Shown: positions 25,724 through 34,127 of the stretch, piece after piece | Numbering within the stretch: the first letter of the stretch is position 1 | Layout: every line of letters begins with the position of its first letter | Source: Luteolibacter sp. LG18 | GTDB lineage: Bacteria > Verrucomicrobiota > Verrucomicrobiia > Verrucomicrobiales > Akkermansiaceae | Length of the DNA: 64,000 nt | Assembly (NCBI RefSeq): GCF_036322585.1 | Contig: NZ_AP024600.1 | Location: 3,162,001-3,226,000 of the forward strand | Direction of reading: 5' to 3' | Notes under the pieces: generated by a model | The model's input: only the letters and a program-made list of their open reading frames with translations | Databases searched by the model: none | What the model was told of the DNA's origin: nothing | Translations under genes and position numbers: made by a program

Positions 25724-28700
25724 TTACGGCACGCTCACACGGAGGCGGCCGAAGAGCTTGCCCGCGACCTCCCACGTCGCTTTCGGGACAAAGACTTCCA
25801 CCTTGTCGACCCCGGCGCCGAAGCCGTCCGCGGTGACGATCTGCACCACGCCGCTGGCGCCCACCGCGGTGGTCCAGGTGCCGGTGAGGTCGGCGTCGAA
25901 CTCACAGCCGGAGGTGACGCTGGCGGTCACCGAGGCGGCGGTGCGGCGGAAGGTGAACTTCATGTAGTCACCGGTCGGAGCCGGGCCCGCGCCATCCGGG
26001 TCGGTGTTGACCAGGCCGAGCGTCGGCATCTTGGAGAGATCGTTCACGGTGGCGGGATTGCCGCCGATGACGAACTCGACGCCGTTCGGGATGCCGTCGT
26101 GGTCCGGGTCCGCGCCGACCAGGGCGTCCAGTCCACTCAGGCCGAAACCGGAGACCCAGCCGGTGAAGCCCGCCTGCACCAAGTTGATCTGGCCGGCCAC
26201 GCTGTAGTCCAGCGAGTAGCCGGAGGGCAGGCCGGTGACGGTGGTGAAGGCGGCGGGCACCGCGCCGGTGTAGGTGGCGATGGTGAGGCTGGAGACGGTG
26301 GGCGCGGCCAGCGTGGTGATGGCCAGCGTGGTGCCGGGCGAGACGGTCAGCGCGCCGGTGACGGCGAGCTTGTCCGCGGTGGCGCCGCTGATCTCGCAGG
26401 CGTAGGTGCCGGCGAGGGTGGCGCTGCCCGCGGTGAGCGTGCCGACGGCGTTGTTGCCCGGGGCGAGGGTGGCGGTGGCGGCCACGCTGACGCTGCCGGT
26501 GAACGAACCGCTGCCCTTCAGGGTGGCTCCGGCGGCCACCGTGGTGGCGCTGGAGGCGTTCGCAGCGTTCATGATCAGCGTGCCCGCGTTGACGGCGGTG
26601 GTGCCGGTGTAGGTGCTGGCTCCGCCGAGCGTGAGGACGGCGCTGCCGGACTTCACGAGCGAGAGCAGGTTGCCGTTGGCGGTGCCATCGCCAATGAGAC
26701 CGGCGTAGGTGCCATCGACGGTGCTGTTCACGGTGAGGACGCGGGCGGTGGCGTCGGCGTTGATCACCTTGGCCCCGGCGTTGGTGCCCTTCAGGCCGGC
26801 GATGATGACGTTCGGCACGGCGTTGGTGGCGGCCACCTGGAAGGTGGAGGCATTGCCGCCGCTGTCGACGGTGGCGAACTGGAGGGTGGTGTTGTCCTTG
26901 GCCAGCACCGTCGAACCGGCATGGGCGAGGACCACGGTGCCGGAGAAGCTGTTGAACGGATTGGTGAAGGCGACCCACGCGCCGTTGCCGCCATCGGCCA
27001 CGGTGATCTTGCTGGTGCCGGAGACCACGCCATCGAACCAGATCGACTTCGGATTCCAGCGGCCGGTCACGGTGCTGTCCGCGGCCACGGAGACCGTGCC
27101 GAGGAAGTGCTGGTGGCCGTCCTCCTGGTGGAGGTTGCCGCCGTTGAGGACGAGGTTGTTCGGGATGTTGTAAACGTTGCCGGTGCTGCCCGGGTAGAAG
27201 CCGACCTTGCCGCCGGTGCTGATGGTCACGGTGCCGGTGCCGAGCGCGGTGACGGCCTCGTTGCCCACGGTGCCGTTTCCGATGGCAATGGTGCCGCCGG
27301 TCACGGTGGTGCCGCCGCTGAAGGTGTGGCCGGTGGTCTGGGCGAAGGTCACGGTGCCGGTGCCGGACTTCGCCAGCGAGCCGGTGCCCGCGATCACGCC
27401 GGTGCCGGTGAGGGTGTAGGCGTTCGCGCCGGTGTTGCTGAACGTGACCTGCGCCGGGGTGAGCGTGCCGGTGACGGTGACGGCCTTGCTGGTGGCCGCG
27501 TCGGTGAAGCTCACGGCGTCGCCGTTGAAGAACTTCGTGTCGCCGCCGGTCCAGTCGGTGGAAACGCCGAGGTCCCAGGTGGTGTTGCCGGTGGCGCCGT
27601 TCCAGACCTTCGCCTCGGAGGTGTAGTTGAGGCTGAGGATCTTGTTCGTCGTGTCGTCCGTGACGGTGGCGGAGCGGTAGGCGGCGGTGTTGAAGTTGGT
27701 GGTGCCGCCACTATGGGTGCCGTATTTCAGGATCGGCACGATCTGCGCGCCCGCGGTGGTGGGGGCGTTCTGGAGCTGGAGGGTGACGCCGCTGGTGGTC
27801 TTGTTCACCGTGACCGCGCCGGTGGTGGTGAGCTGGGCGGCGGGGGTGGAGAAGTCCGCGAGCAGGGTGGAGCCCTCGTTGAGCGTGATCGCGTTGGTGG
27901 AGGAGCCCTCGCCGCCGAGCGTGCCGCCGGTGGCCACGGTGATGTCCGAGGTCAGGGTGGACTTCTGCAGCAGGGTGCCGCCGGCGTTCACGGTGGTGGC
28001 GCCGGTGTAGGTGTTGGCCGCGCCGAGCGCCAGGGTGCCGGCGTTGACGGTCACGGTGGCGGTGCCGCTGATCGCGCCGTTCATGGTCCAGGTGCCGAGG
28101 CCGGCCTTGGTGACGGGGACGGTGCGGTTGCCGCCGGCCGGGGTCCAGGTGAGGTTCGCGCCCTGGCGGGTGACGTCCACCGTGCCGCCGGCGCCGGTGT
28201 CGATCCACAGGTACTTCACCGTGGTGGCGTTGGCGGTGCCGGTGTATTGGAAGGTCGAGCCGTTGGCGATGCCCACGTAGTTCGCGCCGCCGGTGGCGGT
28301 GCCGATCGAGCTGTTGCCGGTGTCGGCGATGGCGGAGACGCTGACGGTGCCGCCGTTGATGGCGGTGCCGCTGGCGTAGGTGTTCACCGGGGCGAGCGTG
28401 AGGATGCCGTTGCCGGACTTGGCCAGGTTCGCGGTGGTGCTGTTGCCGATCGAGTAGGCGAAGGTGACGTTGTTGCCGTTGGTGTCGAACTTGGCGCTTT
28501 TGCCCGCGAGCAGGGTCAGGCGGCTCGAGAGGTCCTGGGTGTTGGTTCCGTTCCAGCGCAGCGTGCCGCCGTTCATCGAGATCGCGCCGGTGGTGGCGAG
28601 CGAGCCGCTGTTGAAGGCGAGGATGCCGCCCTGCAGGTTGGTGCCGCCGGTGTAGGTGTTCGCGCCGGTGAGGATCAGGGTGTCGCTGTTGGCGTTGAGC

Positions 28701-31700
28701 ACGCCGTTGCCGGAGATCACGCCGCTGAGGGTGCCGTTGCCGTAGCCGCCGCCGAAGCTGACGGTGCCGGAGGTGTTCAGCGTGATGTTGCTGGCGAAGG
28801 TGGCGCTGTTCGGGCCGGGCCAGTCGCTGGTGATGGTGCCGCCGTTCAGCACGATCGGCATCGTCACGGTGAGGGCCGGTGCCCAGCGCTGGGTGGCGAG
28901 CTTGCCGCCGGAGTTGATGGTGAGCGTGCCGCTGCCGCCCAGGGTTACGGCCTGCTGGTTGGCCTCGGTGTAACCGCGGACGAGCATCAGGCGGCCGGCG
29001 TTGACGGTGATGTTGCCGCTGGTGAGGTTGATGCCGTTGAGAACGAGGTCGCCGGTGCCGTTCTTGGTGAGCGTGTTGCTGCCCAGGGCGAGCGTGCCGG
29101 TGGTGCCGGTGCCGTTCGCGCCGATGAGCAGGGCGTTGTTGTTGGTGATGGTGGCGTCGGCGGCGAGCGTGAGGCTGTTGATCGCGCCGCGGGTGGTGCT
29201 GGTGTTGACCAGAGCGCCGTTTCCGCCGGCGCCGGTGCCGCTGATGGTGATGGCCTCCGCGCTGGCGCCGAGGTCCTGGCCGTTGATGTCGAGCGTGCCG
29301 CCGGCGTTGATGGTGGTGCCCGCGGTGGTGGCGCCGAGGCTGGTGACGTTGGCGAGCTTGAGCGTGCCGGCGTTCACGGTGGTGGCGCCGGTGTAGGTGT
29401 TCGCGGTGCCGAGCGTGAGGGTGCCGGTGCCGGACTTGGTCAGGCCGCCGGTGCCGGCGATGAAGCCGGTGCCGGTGAAGGCGTAGGCATTGGTGTTGGC
29501 ATTCACCGTGACCGAGGTCGGCTGGAGCTCGCCGGTGAGGGTGATGGCCGGGTTCACGCCGGTGTCGTCGAAGGTGACGTTGTCCCCCCAGAAGAAGGCG
29601 TCCGCCTCGGCGGCGTTCCAGCGCAGGCTGGTGCCGGCGTCCCACTGGCCGCCGGAGGTGCCGTTCCAGACGAGGCCCTTGGTGGTGAAGGAGAGGGTGA
29701 CGTTGGTGCCATCGTCATTGATCAGCGGGCTGCGGAGGCCGGGCAGGATCAGGTCCGTGGCGACATTGCCCACGATGACCCCGGTGTGCTTGAAGAGCAG
29801 CACCGGCGACTGCGCCTGGGTCGGCACGGAGTCGAAGGCGATCCCGGGCTGGCCGGTGATGATGACGTTCCCCACGGTCAGCGCGCCGCCGGTGGTGGAA
29901 TCGACGGAGAGCTTCGATCCGGCCTCGAAGGTGAGGTCGCCGGTGAACGAGCCCTCGCCGCCGAGAACGGCACCCGTCTTGACATTGGTCACGGAGGAAA
30001 CGTTGCCGGTGACGGTGGTGCGGCCGCCTTCCAGCGCCATCGTGCCGCCGTGGGCGGTGGTGTTGCCGGAGAGGATGGTGTTGCCGGTGCCGGTCTTGCG
30101 GATCGGGGTCCAGCCGGAGAGCGGGGCGGCGATGGTCTGGCTGCCGGTGGTGTTGAGGAGGAGCGTGCCGGAACTGCCCAGGTCCACGGTGCCGGTGCCG
30201 AGCAGGTTGCCGGCCCAGGTGAGGTTGAAACCGGCGGGGTTGAGGATGGAGGTGGTGGCCGCGTTGGCGGTGGCGGTCACGCTCCAGGTGCCATCCGCCG
30301 AGGCCTGGACGGTGCCGCCGTTGAGCACGAGCGGGTCGTTCACCGAGCCCCCGGCGACGCCGAGCGCGCCGACCACCACCAGGCCGTTCGGCGAGACGGT
30401 GAGCGAGTCGTTGAAGGTGGAGTCCCCGTTCGCGTCGATCTGGATGCCCGCGGCCTGGAGGATGGCGAGGTTGCTGCCGCCGCCGACGGTCATGCTGGCC
30501 TGGCCGTCCCAACCGACGTTCACGAAGCGGTCGTTGCCGGTGTTCGCGGACAGGGCGGTGGCATCGAGGACGCCGCCGGTGAGGTTGTAGACGTTGCCGG
30601 GGTTGGTGCCATTCGTCCAGTGGCCGAGGCGGAAGCCGATGTTGCCGCTCAGGAGCGTGACGGTGCTGCCATCGGCCTGGTTGATGGTGCCGGAGTTGTT
30701 CGCCTGCTCGCCGATGTTGAAGTAGCGGCTGGTGATGGTGGAGCCGGAGAGAAGGTTGAGAACGCCTTGGTTGGTGGCGCTCTGCAGGCCGAGCGAAACG
30801 GTGTCCATCACCACGTCGGTGCCGCTGGCCAGGCTGAGGGCGCCGCCGGCGATGCGGAAGTAGCCCTTCGTCGCATCCGTGCCGAGATCCTGGTCGAAAT
30901 TCAGCGTCGCGGTGGAGGCTGTGGGGGCGTACTCGAACCGCGAGGTGGCGCCCGCCAGGGTGATGGTGCCGGGCAGGATGCCGGTGGCGCTCACCGCGTC
31001 CGTGCGGCGCACGAACAGCGTGGTGCCGTTGGCGAGGCTGAGGGTGGAGGCGCTGTTGAGCGAGCCGGTGGTGCCGTTGTTGCCCACCGCGATCGAGCCA
31101 CCGCTGACCACGTAGGTGGCCGCCGCGTTGGTGCCGGTGAAGACGGAGCTGGTGGTGTTGTTCGCGGTGAATGTGCCGGAGTAGGTGTTGTTTCCGGCGA
31201 AGATCACGGTACCGCCATCGGTGCGGGCGAAGGCACCGGAGCCGCTGAGCACGCCGTTGAGCGTGGTGGTGGTGCTGCCCCAGGTGCGGAACAGGCCGCC
31301 CGCCGCGCCGACGGTGACGTTGCGGTTGAGCGTCGGACCGGCGTTGACGCTTTCCAGCAGGCCGCCGCCGTTGAGGATGATCGCGTTGGCGGCGTTGCCG
31401 AGGCCGGCGTCCGAGGTGTAGCTCAGCAGGCCGGAGGTGACGGTGATGTCGCCGGTGAAGGTGTTGGTGCCGCCGAAACGCACGCCGAGGCCGCCGGAGC
31501 CGCCGCCGGTGGCGCTCATGTCGCCGTTCGAGGCGATCGTCAGGCCGCCGGTGAGCGTGCCGGCCACCGGCGCGCTGATCGTGGTGGTGCCGGAGGCCGC
31601 CAGCGAGGAGGTGGTGATGGTGGCGGTGGTGCCGCCCAGCGTGAGGATGTTCGGCGAGGTGCCGGTGATCGAGTAGCCGGCCGTGGAGAAGGTCAGGTTG

Positions 31701-32014
31701 CCGGCGGTGACGGGCGCGGTCAGTGCTACTGCGCCTGCCGTACCTGCGAAGAAGGCGTCATCGTTGGCGGCGTTGTTCCAGGCCACGTGGGCGAGGGTGT
31801 TGCCCTGGTCCCAGTTGGTCAGGGTGGTGTCCCAGTTGCCGGCGGTGCCACCGCTCGCCCCGTTGCCGGTGGCCGCGATGTTGGCGGTGCCACCATCCCA
31901 CCAGCGGCTCGCTCCGTGCGCCGCGGCCCCCAGGAAAGTGACGATGACCGCTTGGGCGGTCAGCAGGTTTTGAAGGAATAGACGGAGGTAACCATTCGAA
32001 CGATTCAGTTTCAT
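25724..32014 (-). CDS. PATR protein 2: giant autotransporter-associated beta-strand repeat protein
   Basis: 2096 residues, the largest gene of the window. Starts 'MKLNRSNGYLRLFLQNLLTA' with a signal sequence ending around 'GAAAHGASRWWDGG'. Two copies of a 'W.G...TWDLG...W' phrase ('LVWNGTSGGQWDAGTSLRWN' and 'AKVWNGATGNTTWDLG') head blocks of PATR repeats such as 'LTKSGTGTLTLGTANTYTGA'. C-terminus: 'DPDHDGIPNGVEFVIGGNP', then a beta domain ending 'AGKLFGRLRVSVP', like PATR protein 1. No beta-barrel. The start at 32014 is preferred to an upstream ATG at 32038. A long AT-rich leader precedes it. Confidence 0.92.
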   Translation of the reverse strand: MKLNRSNGYLRLFLQNLLTAQAVIVTFLGAAAHGASRWWDGGTANIAATGNGASGGTAGNWDTTLTNWDQGNTLAHVAWNNAANDDAFFAGTAGAVALTAPVTAGNLTFSTAGYSITGTSPNILTLGGTTATITTSSLAASGTTTISAPVAGTLTGGLTIASNGDMSATGGGSGGLGVRFGGTNTFTGDITVTSGLLSYTSDAGLGNAANAIILNGGGLLESVNAGPTLNRNVTVGAAGGLFRTWGSTTTTLNGVLSGSGAFARTDGGTVIFAGNNTYSGTFTANNTTSSVFTGTNAAATYVVSGGSIAVGNNGTTGSLNSASTLSLANGTTLFVRRTDAVSATGILPGTITLAGATSRFEYAPTASTATLNFDQDLGTDATKGYFRIAGGALSLASGTDVVMDTVSLGLQSATNQGVLNLLSGSTITSRYFNIGEQANNSGTINQADGSTVTLLSGNIGFRLGHWTNGTNPGNVYNLTGGVLDATALSANTGNDRFVNVGWDGQASMTVGGGSNLAILQAAGIQIDANGDSTFNDSLTVSPNGLVVVGALGVAGGSVNDPLVLNGGTVQASADGTWSVTATANAATTSILNPAGFNLTWAGNLLGTGTVDLGSSGTLLLNTTGSQTIAAPLSGWTPIRKTGTGNTILSGNTTAHGGTMALEGGRTTVTGNVSSVTNVKTGAVLGGEGSFTGDLTFEAGSKLSVDSTTGGALTVGNVIITGQPGIAFDSVPTQAQSPVLLFKHTGVIVGNVATDLILPGLRSPLINDDGTNVTLSFTTKGLVWNGTSGGQWDAGTSLRWNAAEADAFFWGDNVTFDDTGVNPAITLTGELQPTSVTVNANTNAYAFTGTGFIAGTGGLTKSGTGTLTLGTANTYTGATTVNAGTLKLANVTSLGATTAGTTINAGGTLDINGQDLGASAEAITISGTGAGGNGALVNTSTTRGAINSLTLAADATITNNNALLIGANGTGTTGTLALGSNTLTKNGTGDLVLNGINLTSGNITVNAGRLMLVRGYTEANQQAVTLGGSGTLTINSGGKLATQRWAPALTVTMPIVLNGGTITSDWPGPNSATFASNITLNTSGTVSFGGGYGNGTLSGVISGNGVLNANSDTLILTGANTYTGGTNLQGGILAFNSGSLATTGAISMNGGTLRWNGTNTQDLSSRLTLLAGKSAKFDTNGNNVTFAYSIGNSTTANLAKSGNGILTLAPVNTYASGTAINGGTVSVSAIADTGNSSIGTATGGANYVGIANGSTFQYTGTANATTVKYLWIDTGAGGTVDVTRQGANLTWTPAGGNRTVPVTKAGLGTWTMNGAISGTATVTVNAGTLALGAANTYTGATTVNAGGTLLQKSTLTSDITVATGGTLGGEGSSTNAITLNEGSTLLADFSTPAAQLTTTGAVTVNKTTSGVTLQLQNAPTTAGAQIVPILKYGTHSGGTTNFNTAAYRSATVTDDTTNKILSLNYTSEAKVWNGATGNTTWDLGVSTDWTGGDTKFFNGDAVSFTDAATSKAVTVTGTLTPAQVTFSNTGANAYTLTGTGVIAGTGSLAKSGTGTVTFAQTTGHTFSGGTTVTGGTIAIGNGTVGNEAVTALGTGTVTISTGGKVGFYPGSTGNVYNIPNNLVLNGGNLHQEDGHQHFLGTVSVAADSTVTGRWNPKSIWFDGVVSGTSKITVADGGNGAWVAFTNPFNSFSGTVVLAHAGSTVLAKDNTTLQFATVDSGGNASTFQVAATNAVPNVIIAGLKGTNAGAKVINADATARVLTVNSTVDGTYAGLIGDGTANGNLLSLVKSGSAVLTLGGASTYTGTTAVNAGTLIMNAANASSATTVAAGATLKGSGSFTGSVSVAATATLAPGNNAVGTLTAGSATLAGTYACEISGATADKLAVTGALTVSPGTTLAITTLAAPTVSSLTIATYTGAVPAAFTTVTGLPSGYSLDYSVAGQINLVQAGFTGWVSGFGLSGLDALVGADPDHDGIPNGVEFVIGGNPATVNDLSKMPTLGLVNTDPDGAGPAPTGDYMKFTFRRTAASVTASVTSGCEFDADLTGTWTTAVGASGVVQIVTADGFGAGVDKVEVFVPKATWEVAGKLFGRLRVSVP

Positions 32015-32410
32015 ACGGGATACAAGGCAAATGAACAAAAAACGCGGTTAACCGGTGGCGCAAAAGCGGCCATACGTAAAGGCGTTCTCTGCAGTTGTTG
32101 CGCCCAATTTTGTGGCTTGTGACTCTCTAACAGATCGCGAAAATGGAAACGGCATTGATGAAGAATGGATTACGTGGATGTTTGGTTTTATGGGTATTTG
32201 TTTGAATGTGCCTTTCTGATAGGTTTATGTGCGTTTTGAATTACTTAAGAAATCCTTAGTGGTGTGCAAATTGGCGAAGTCTGCATGCGTAATTTTACCC
32301 GTTCAAGGCGGTGGGAAAAGGGAGGAGGGGCCGCTTCCGGGGCTGATACTGGAAGTGTAGTAGAAGGGTCCGCGGGGGCGGGCGGGGCCGCAGGACGGGT
32401 GCTTCTGATG
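32015..32410. other. AT-rich leader of the PATR protein 2 gene
   Basis: No gene seen. About 250 bp upstream of the minus-strand PATR gene are markedly AT-rich in an otherwise GC-rich window and most probably hold its promoter and a long 5' leader. Left of 32410 is a G-rich patch with no clear structure. Confidence 0.5.
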
Positions 32411-33058
32411 TGGAGTGCGGCGAGACATCCTGCCCTTTACCCACATCTCCGGAGCAAACCGTAGCCGCGTTGGTAACAACGTGGGCGGTGTAGATTCGCC
32501 CACTTCGTTGCAGCCGCAGTGTTTCTCAAGGCTCCTTTCTCTGAGCCCGGCAGGGCGACGCTCCACTAGCCGGGGTGCGCAAGCCCCCGGGAATCGGCAG
32601 CGAAGAATGTCCAAGTCCCGCCAGGGACGACGCTGCCTGCGCTCTCTCACCGGATCCACCATTCAGATCTCACTGGATGATGCGGCGCTCTTTGAACATT
32701 GGACGCTGGGTTCCATCTGGAGGGGCATTCGGCCTGCGTTGCGTCGCCCCTACCGGGCTTGGAAACAGGCGTCGCTCGGATGAGGACTGGACCTGCGAGG
32801 GAGATGGTGAACCCACCCAACCCACGCTCTCCCGAGCGCGGCTACGCAGCGTGTGCCCGCGGATGTGGGTAAAGGGCAGGAGACATCGCCGCTTTCAGCG
32901 GAGGCGAGCCATCGCCGGGGGGCACCTGCATTCGCCAACTCGCTCCCACGTTCCAGAATCACCTCTTCCCTGGTTCCCGCTCCTCTTCCATGGCTCCGCT
33001 GCCACTCCCGTCGATTCTCTCCGCCACCCAAAGCGGCGATGTCTCGCCGCACTCCAAA
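32411..33058. repeat. Palindromic element C, copy split by an insertion
   Basis: Removing the insertion at 32430-32879 and one duplicated GAGACATC rejoins TGGAGTGCGGCGAGACATC with GCCGCTTTCAGCGGAGG, which matches the intact copy at 16090-16282. Right end: 'AAAGCGGCGATGTCTCGCC' then CACTCCAAA. Confidence 0.88.
32430..32879. mobile_element. 450-bp MITE-like element with 18-bp inverted ends and 8-bp target duplication
   Basis: The ends CTGCCCTTTACCCACATC (32430-32447) and its perfect inverse (32862-32879) are bordered by the direct repeat GAGACATC at 32422-32429 and 32880-32887. No transposase gene is inside. Its interior (about 32545-32640) carries the same REP sequence that flanks the Y1 transposase gene at 46.1-46.7 kb. 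A truncated copy lies at 12524-12668. Confidence 0.88.
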
Positions 33059-33082
33059 TCCAGAGCCACCAAGCCGGACCGC

Positions 33083-33592
33083 TCACCGGGTCTCCACGAT
33101 ATCATCCGCCGGGTTCGCGGGATCGGGCCCGAGCGAGCGGAGTTCGAGGGTCTCCTTCCCGCGCGGCCCGTGGATGGCATACCGGTAGGGTTGCTTCCAT
33201 GGATCGAGGGGCGCGTCGGCGAGGACCTGTTCCCATCTCGTCACCCCGGCAGGCCGGTGGACGAGGGCATCGAGCCCTTCGGCGTTGGCGGGGTAGCGGC
33301 CGCAGTGGATTCTGAACATCTCAAGAGACGACCAGAGGGACTTGATTTCCGCGTTGGTCTGCGAGCACCGCGGCATGGCGCAGATCCCGCGTTCCAGATA
33401 CCACCAGCCCGCGTAGAGCATCGGATAAGGCAGCAGGAACAGCACGATCATCCGCCACGCCCGGAACGCCGCCCGCCGCCGTGGCGCGGTGTCGGCATCG
33501 GGAGCTGGAGGGGCAGAGGGTTCCGGATCCACACCTTGGAAACACCGCGCAGGGGAAACTTGGTCGGTGCCGCGGATCGACACGGCGTTCAC
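33083..33592 (-). CDS. GspG-like protein with single membrane helix, paralogue 1
   Basis: 169 residues. The C-terminal half matches the T2SS GspG (PF08334) pattern: 'HCGRYPANAEGLDALVHRPA', 'WEQVLADAPLDPWKQPYRY' and 'ELRSLGPDPANPADDI'. It lacks the type IV pilin leader (no 'GFTLIEL' start); instead there is a Pro/Asp-rich cytoplasmic stretch and one membrane helix 'MIVLFLLPYPMLYAGWWYL'. It therefore cannot be processed like a normal pseudopilin and may be a specialised or decoy form. The neighbour at 33617 is a paralogue with the same layout, 24 bp upstream. Confidence 0.75.
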   Translation of the reverse strand: MNAVSIRGTDQVSPARCFQGVDPEPSAPPAPDADTAPRRRAAFRAWRMIVLFLLPYPMLYAGWWYLERGICAMPRCSQTNAEIKSLWSSLEMFRIHCGRYPANAEGLDALVHRPAGVTRWEQVLADAPLDPWKQPYRYAIHGPRGKETLELRSLGPDPANPADDIVETR

Positions 33593-33616
33593 CGTGGAAT
33601 GAAGGCGGGTCGGAGT

Positions 33617-34075
33617 TCAGTGGCACTCCATGATGATGTCATCCGCGGGGTCCGCGGGATCGCGGCCGAGGGAGCGGAGGGTGGGACACAAGTCCGGCTC
33701 CGTGGTGTCATCGGCATAGCGGTAAGGGCGCTGCCACGGATCGAGCGGCAGCGCAGGCAGGCATTGGACCCAGCGCGTCATTCCGGGTGGGCGATGCACC
33801 AGCGCGTCGAGGCCTTCGGCGGTGGTGGGAAAGAGTCCGGTGCAGGTGTGGTATCGGCCGAGGGCCTCGCGGATCGTCTCGAGATCCCTCCAGGCCTGCT
33901 CATGCCTCGCGTTCCGGTCCATCATGCCATGGAGCCACCAGGCGCCCACGGCGAGCAGCAGCCAAGGTAGGCAAAAGAACGCGATCATCCACGCGCCGCG
34001 GATCGTGCTCTCCCGCCGCGCGCGTTCATCGGCATCGGGGGCTGGAGGATCGGGTTCCATGGCGTGTGGCTTCAT
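33617..34075 (-). CDS. GspG-like protein with single membrane helix, paralogue 2
   Basis: 152 residues from ATG 34075 (or 147 from 34060). The same architecture as its neighbour: 'PDPPAPDADERARRE', membrane helix 'MIAFFCLPWLLLAVGAWWL', then 'GLFPTTAEGLDALVHRPPG', 'LPALPLDPWQRPYRY' and 'RSLGRDPADPADDI'. The two arose by tandem duplication. It follows the TPR gene by 52 bp on the same strand, so the three may form one transcription unit. Confidence 0.72.
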   Translation of the reverse strand: MKPHAMEPDPPAPDADERARRESTIRGAWMIAFFCLPWLLLAVGAWWLHGMMDRNARHEQAWRDLETIREALGRYHTCTGLFPTTAEGLDALVHRPPGMTRWVQCLPALPLDPWQRPYRYADDTTEPDLCPTLRSLGRDPADPADDIIMECH

Positions 34076-34127
34076 CCACACAAAGGCGCGCGCCTGCGAG
34101 TTTGTCTGTCCGTGAGGGCAGCGGTCG

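Noticed and set aside
18998..31981. Very long antisense frames opposite the PATR genes (about 1480 and 1960 aa)
   Set aside because: Produced by strong codon bias of GC-rich repeat genes; composition (Gly/Ala/Arg/His) is not protein-like and signal peptides and PATR repeats lie on the opposite strand.
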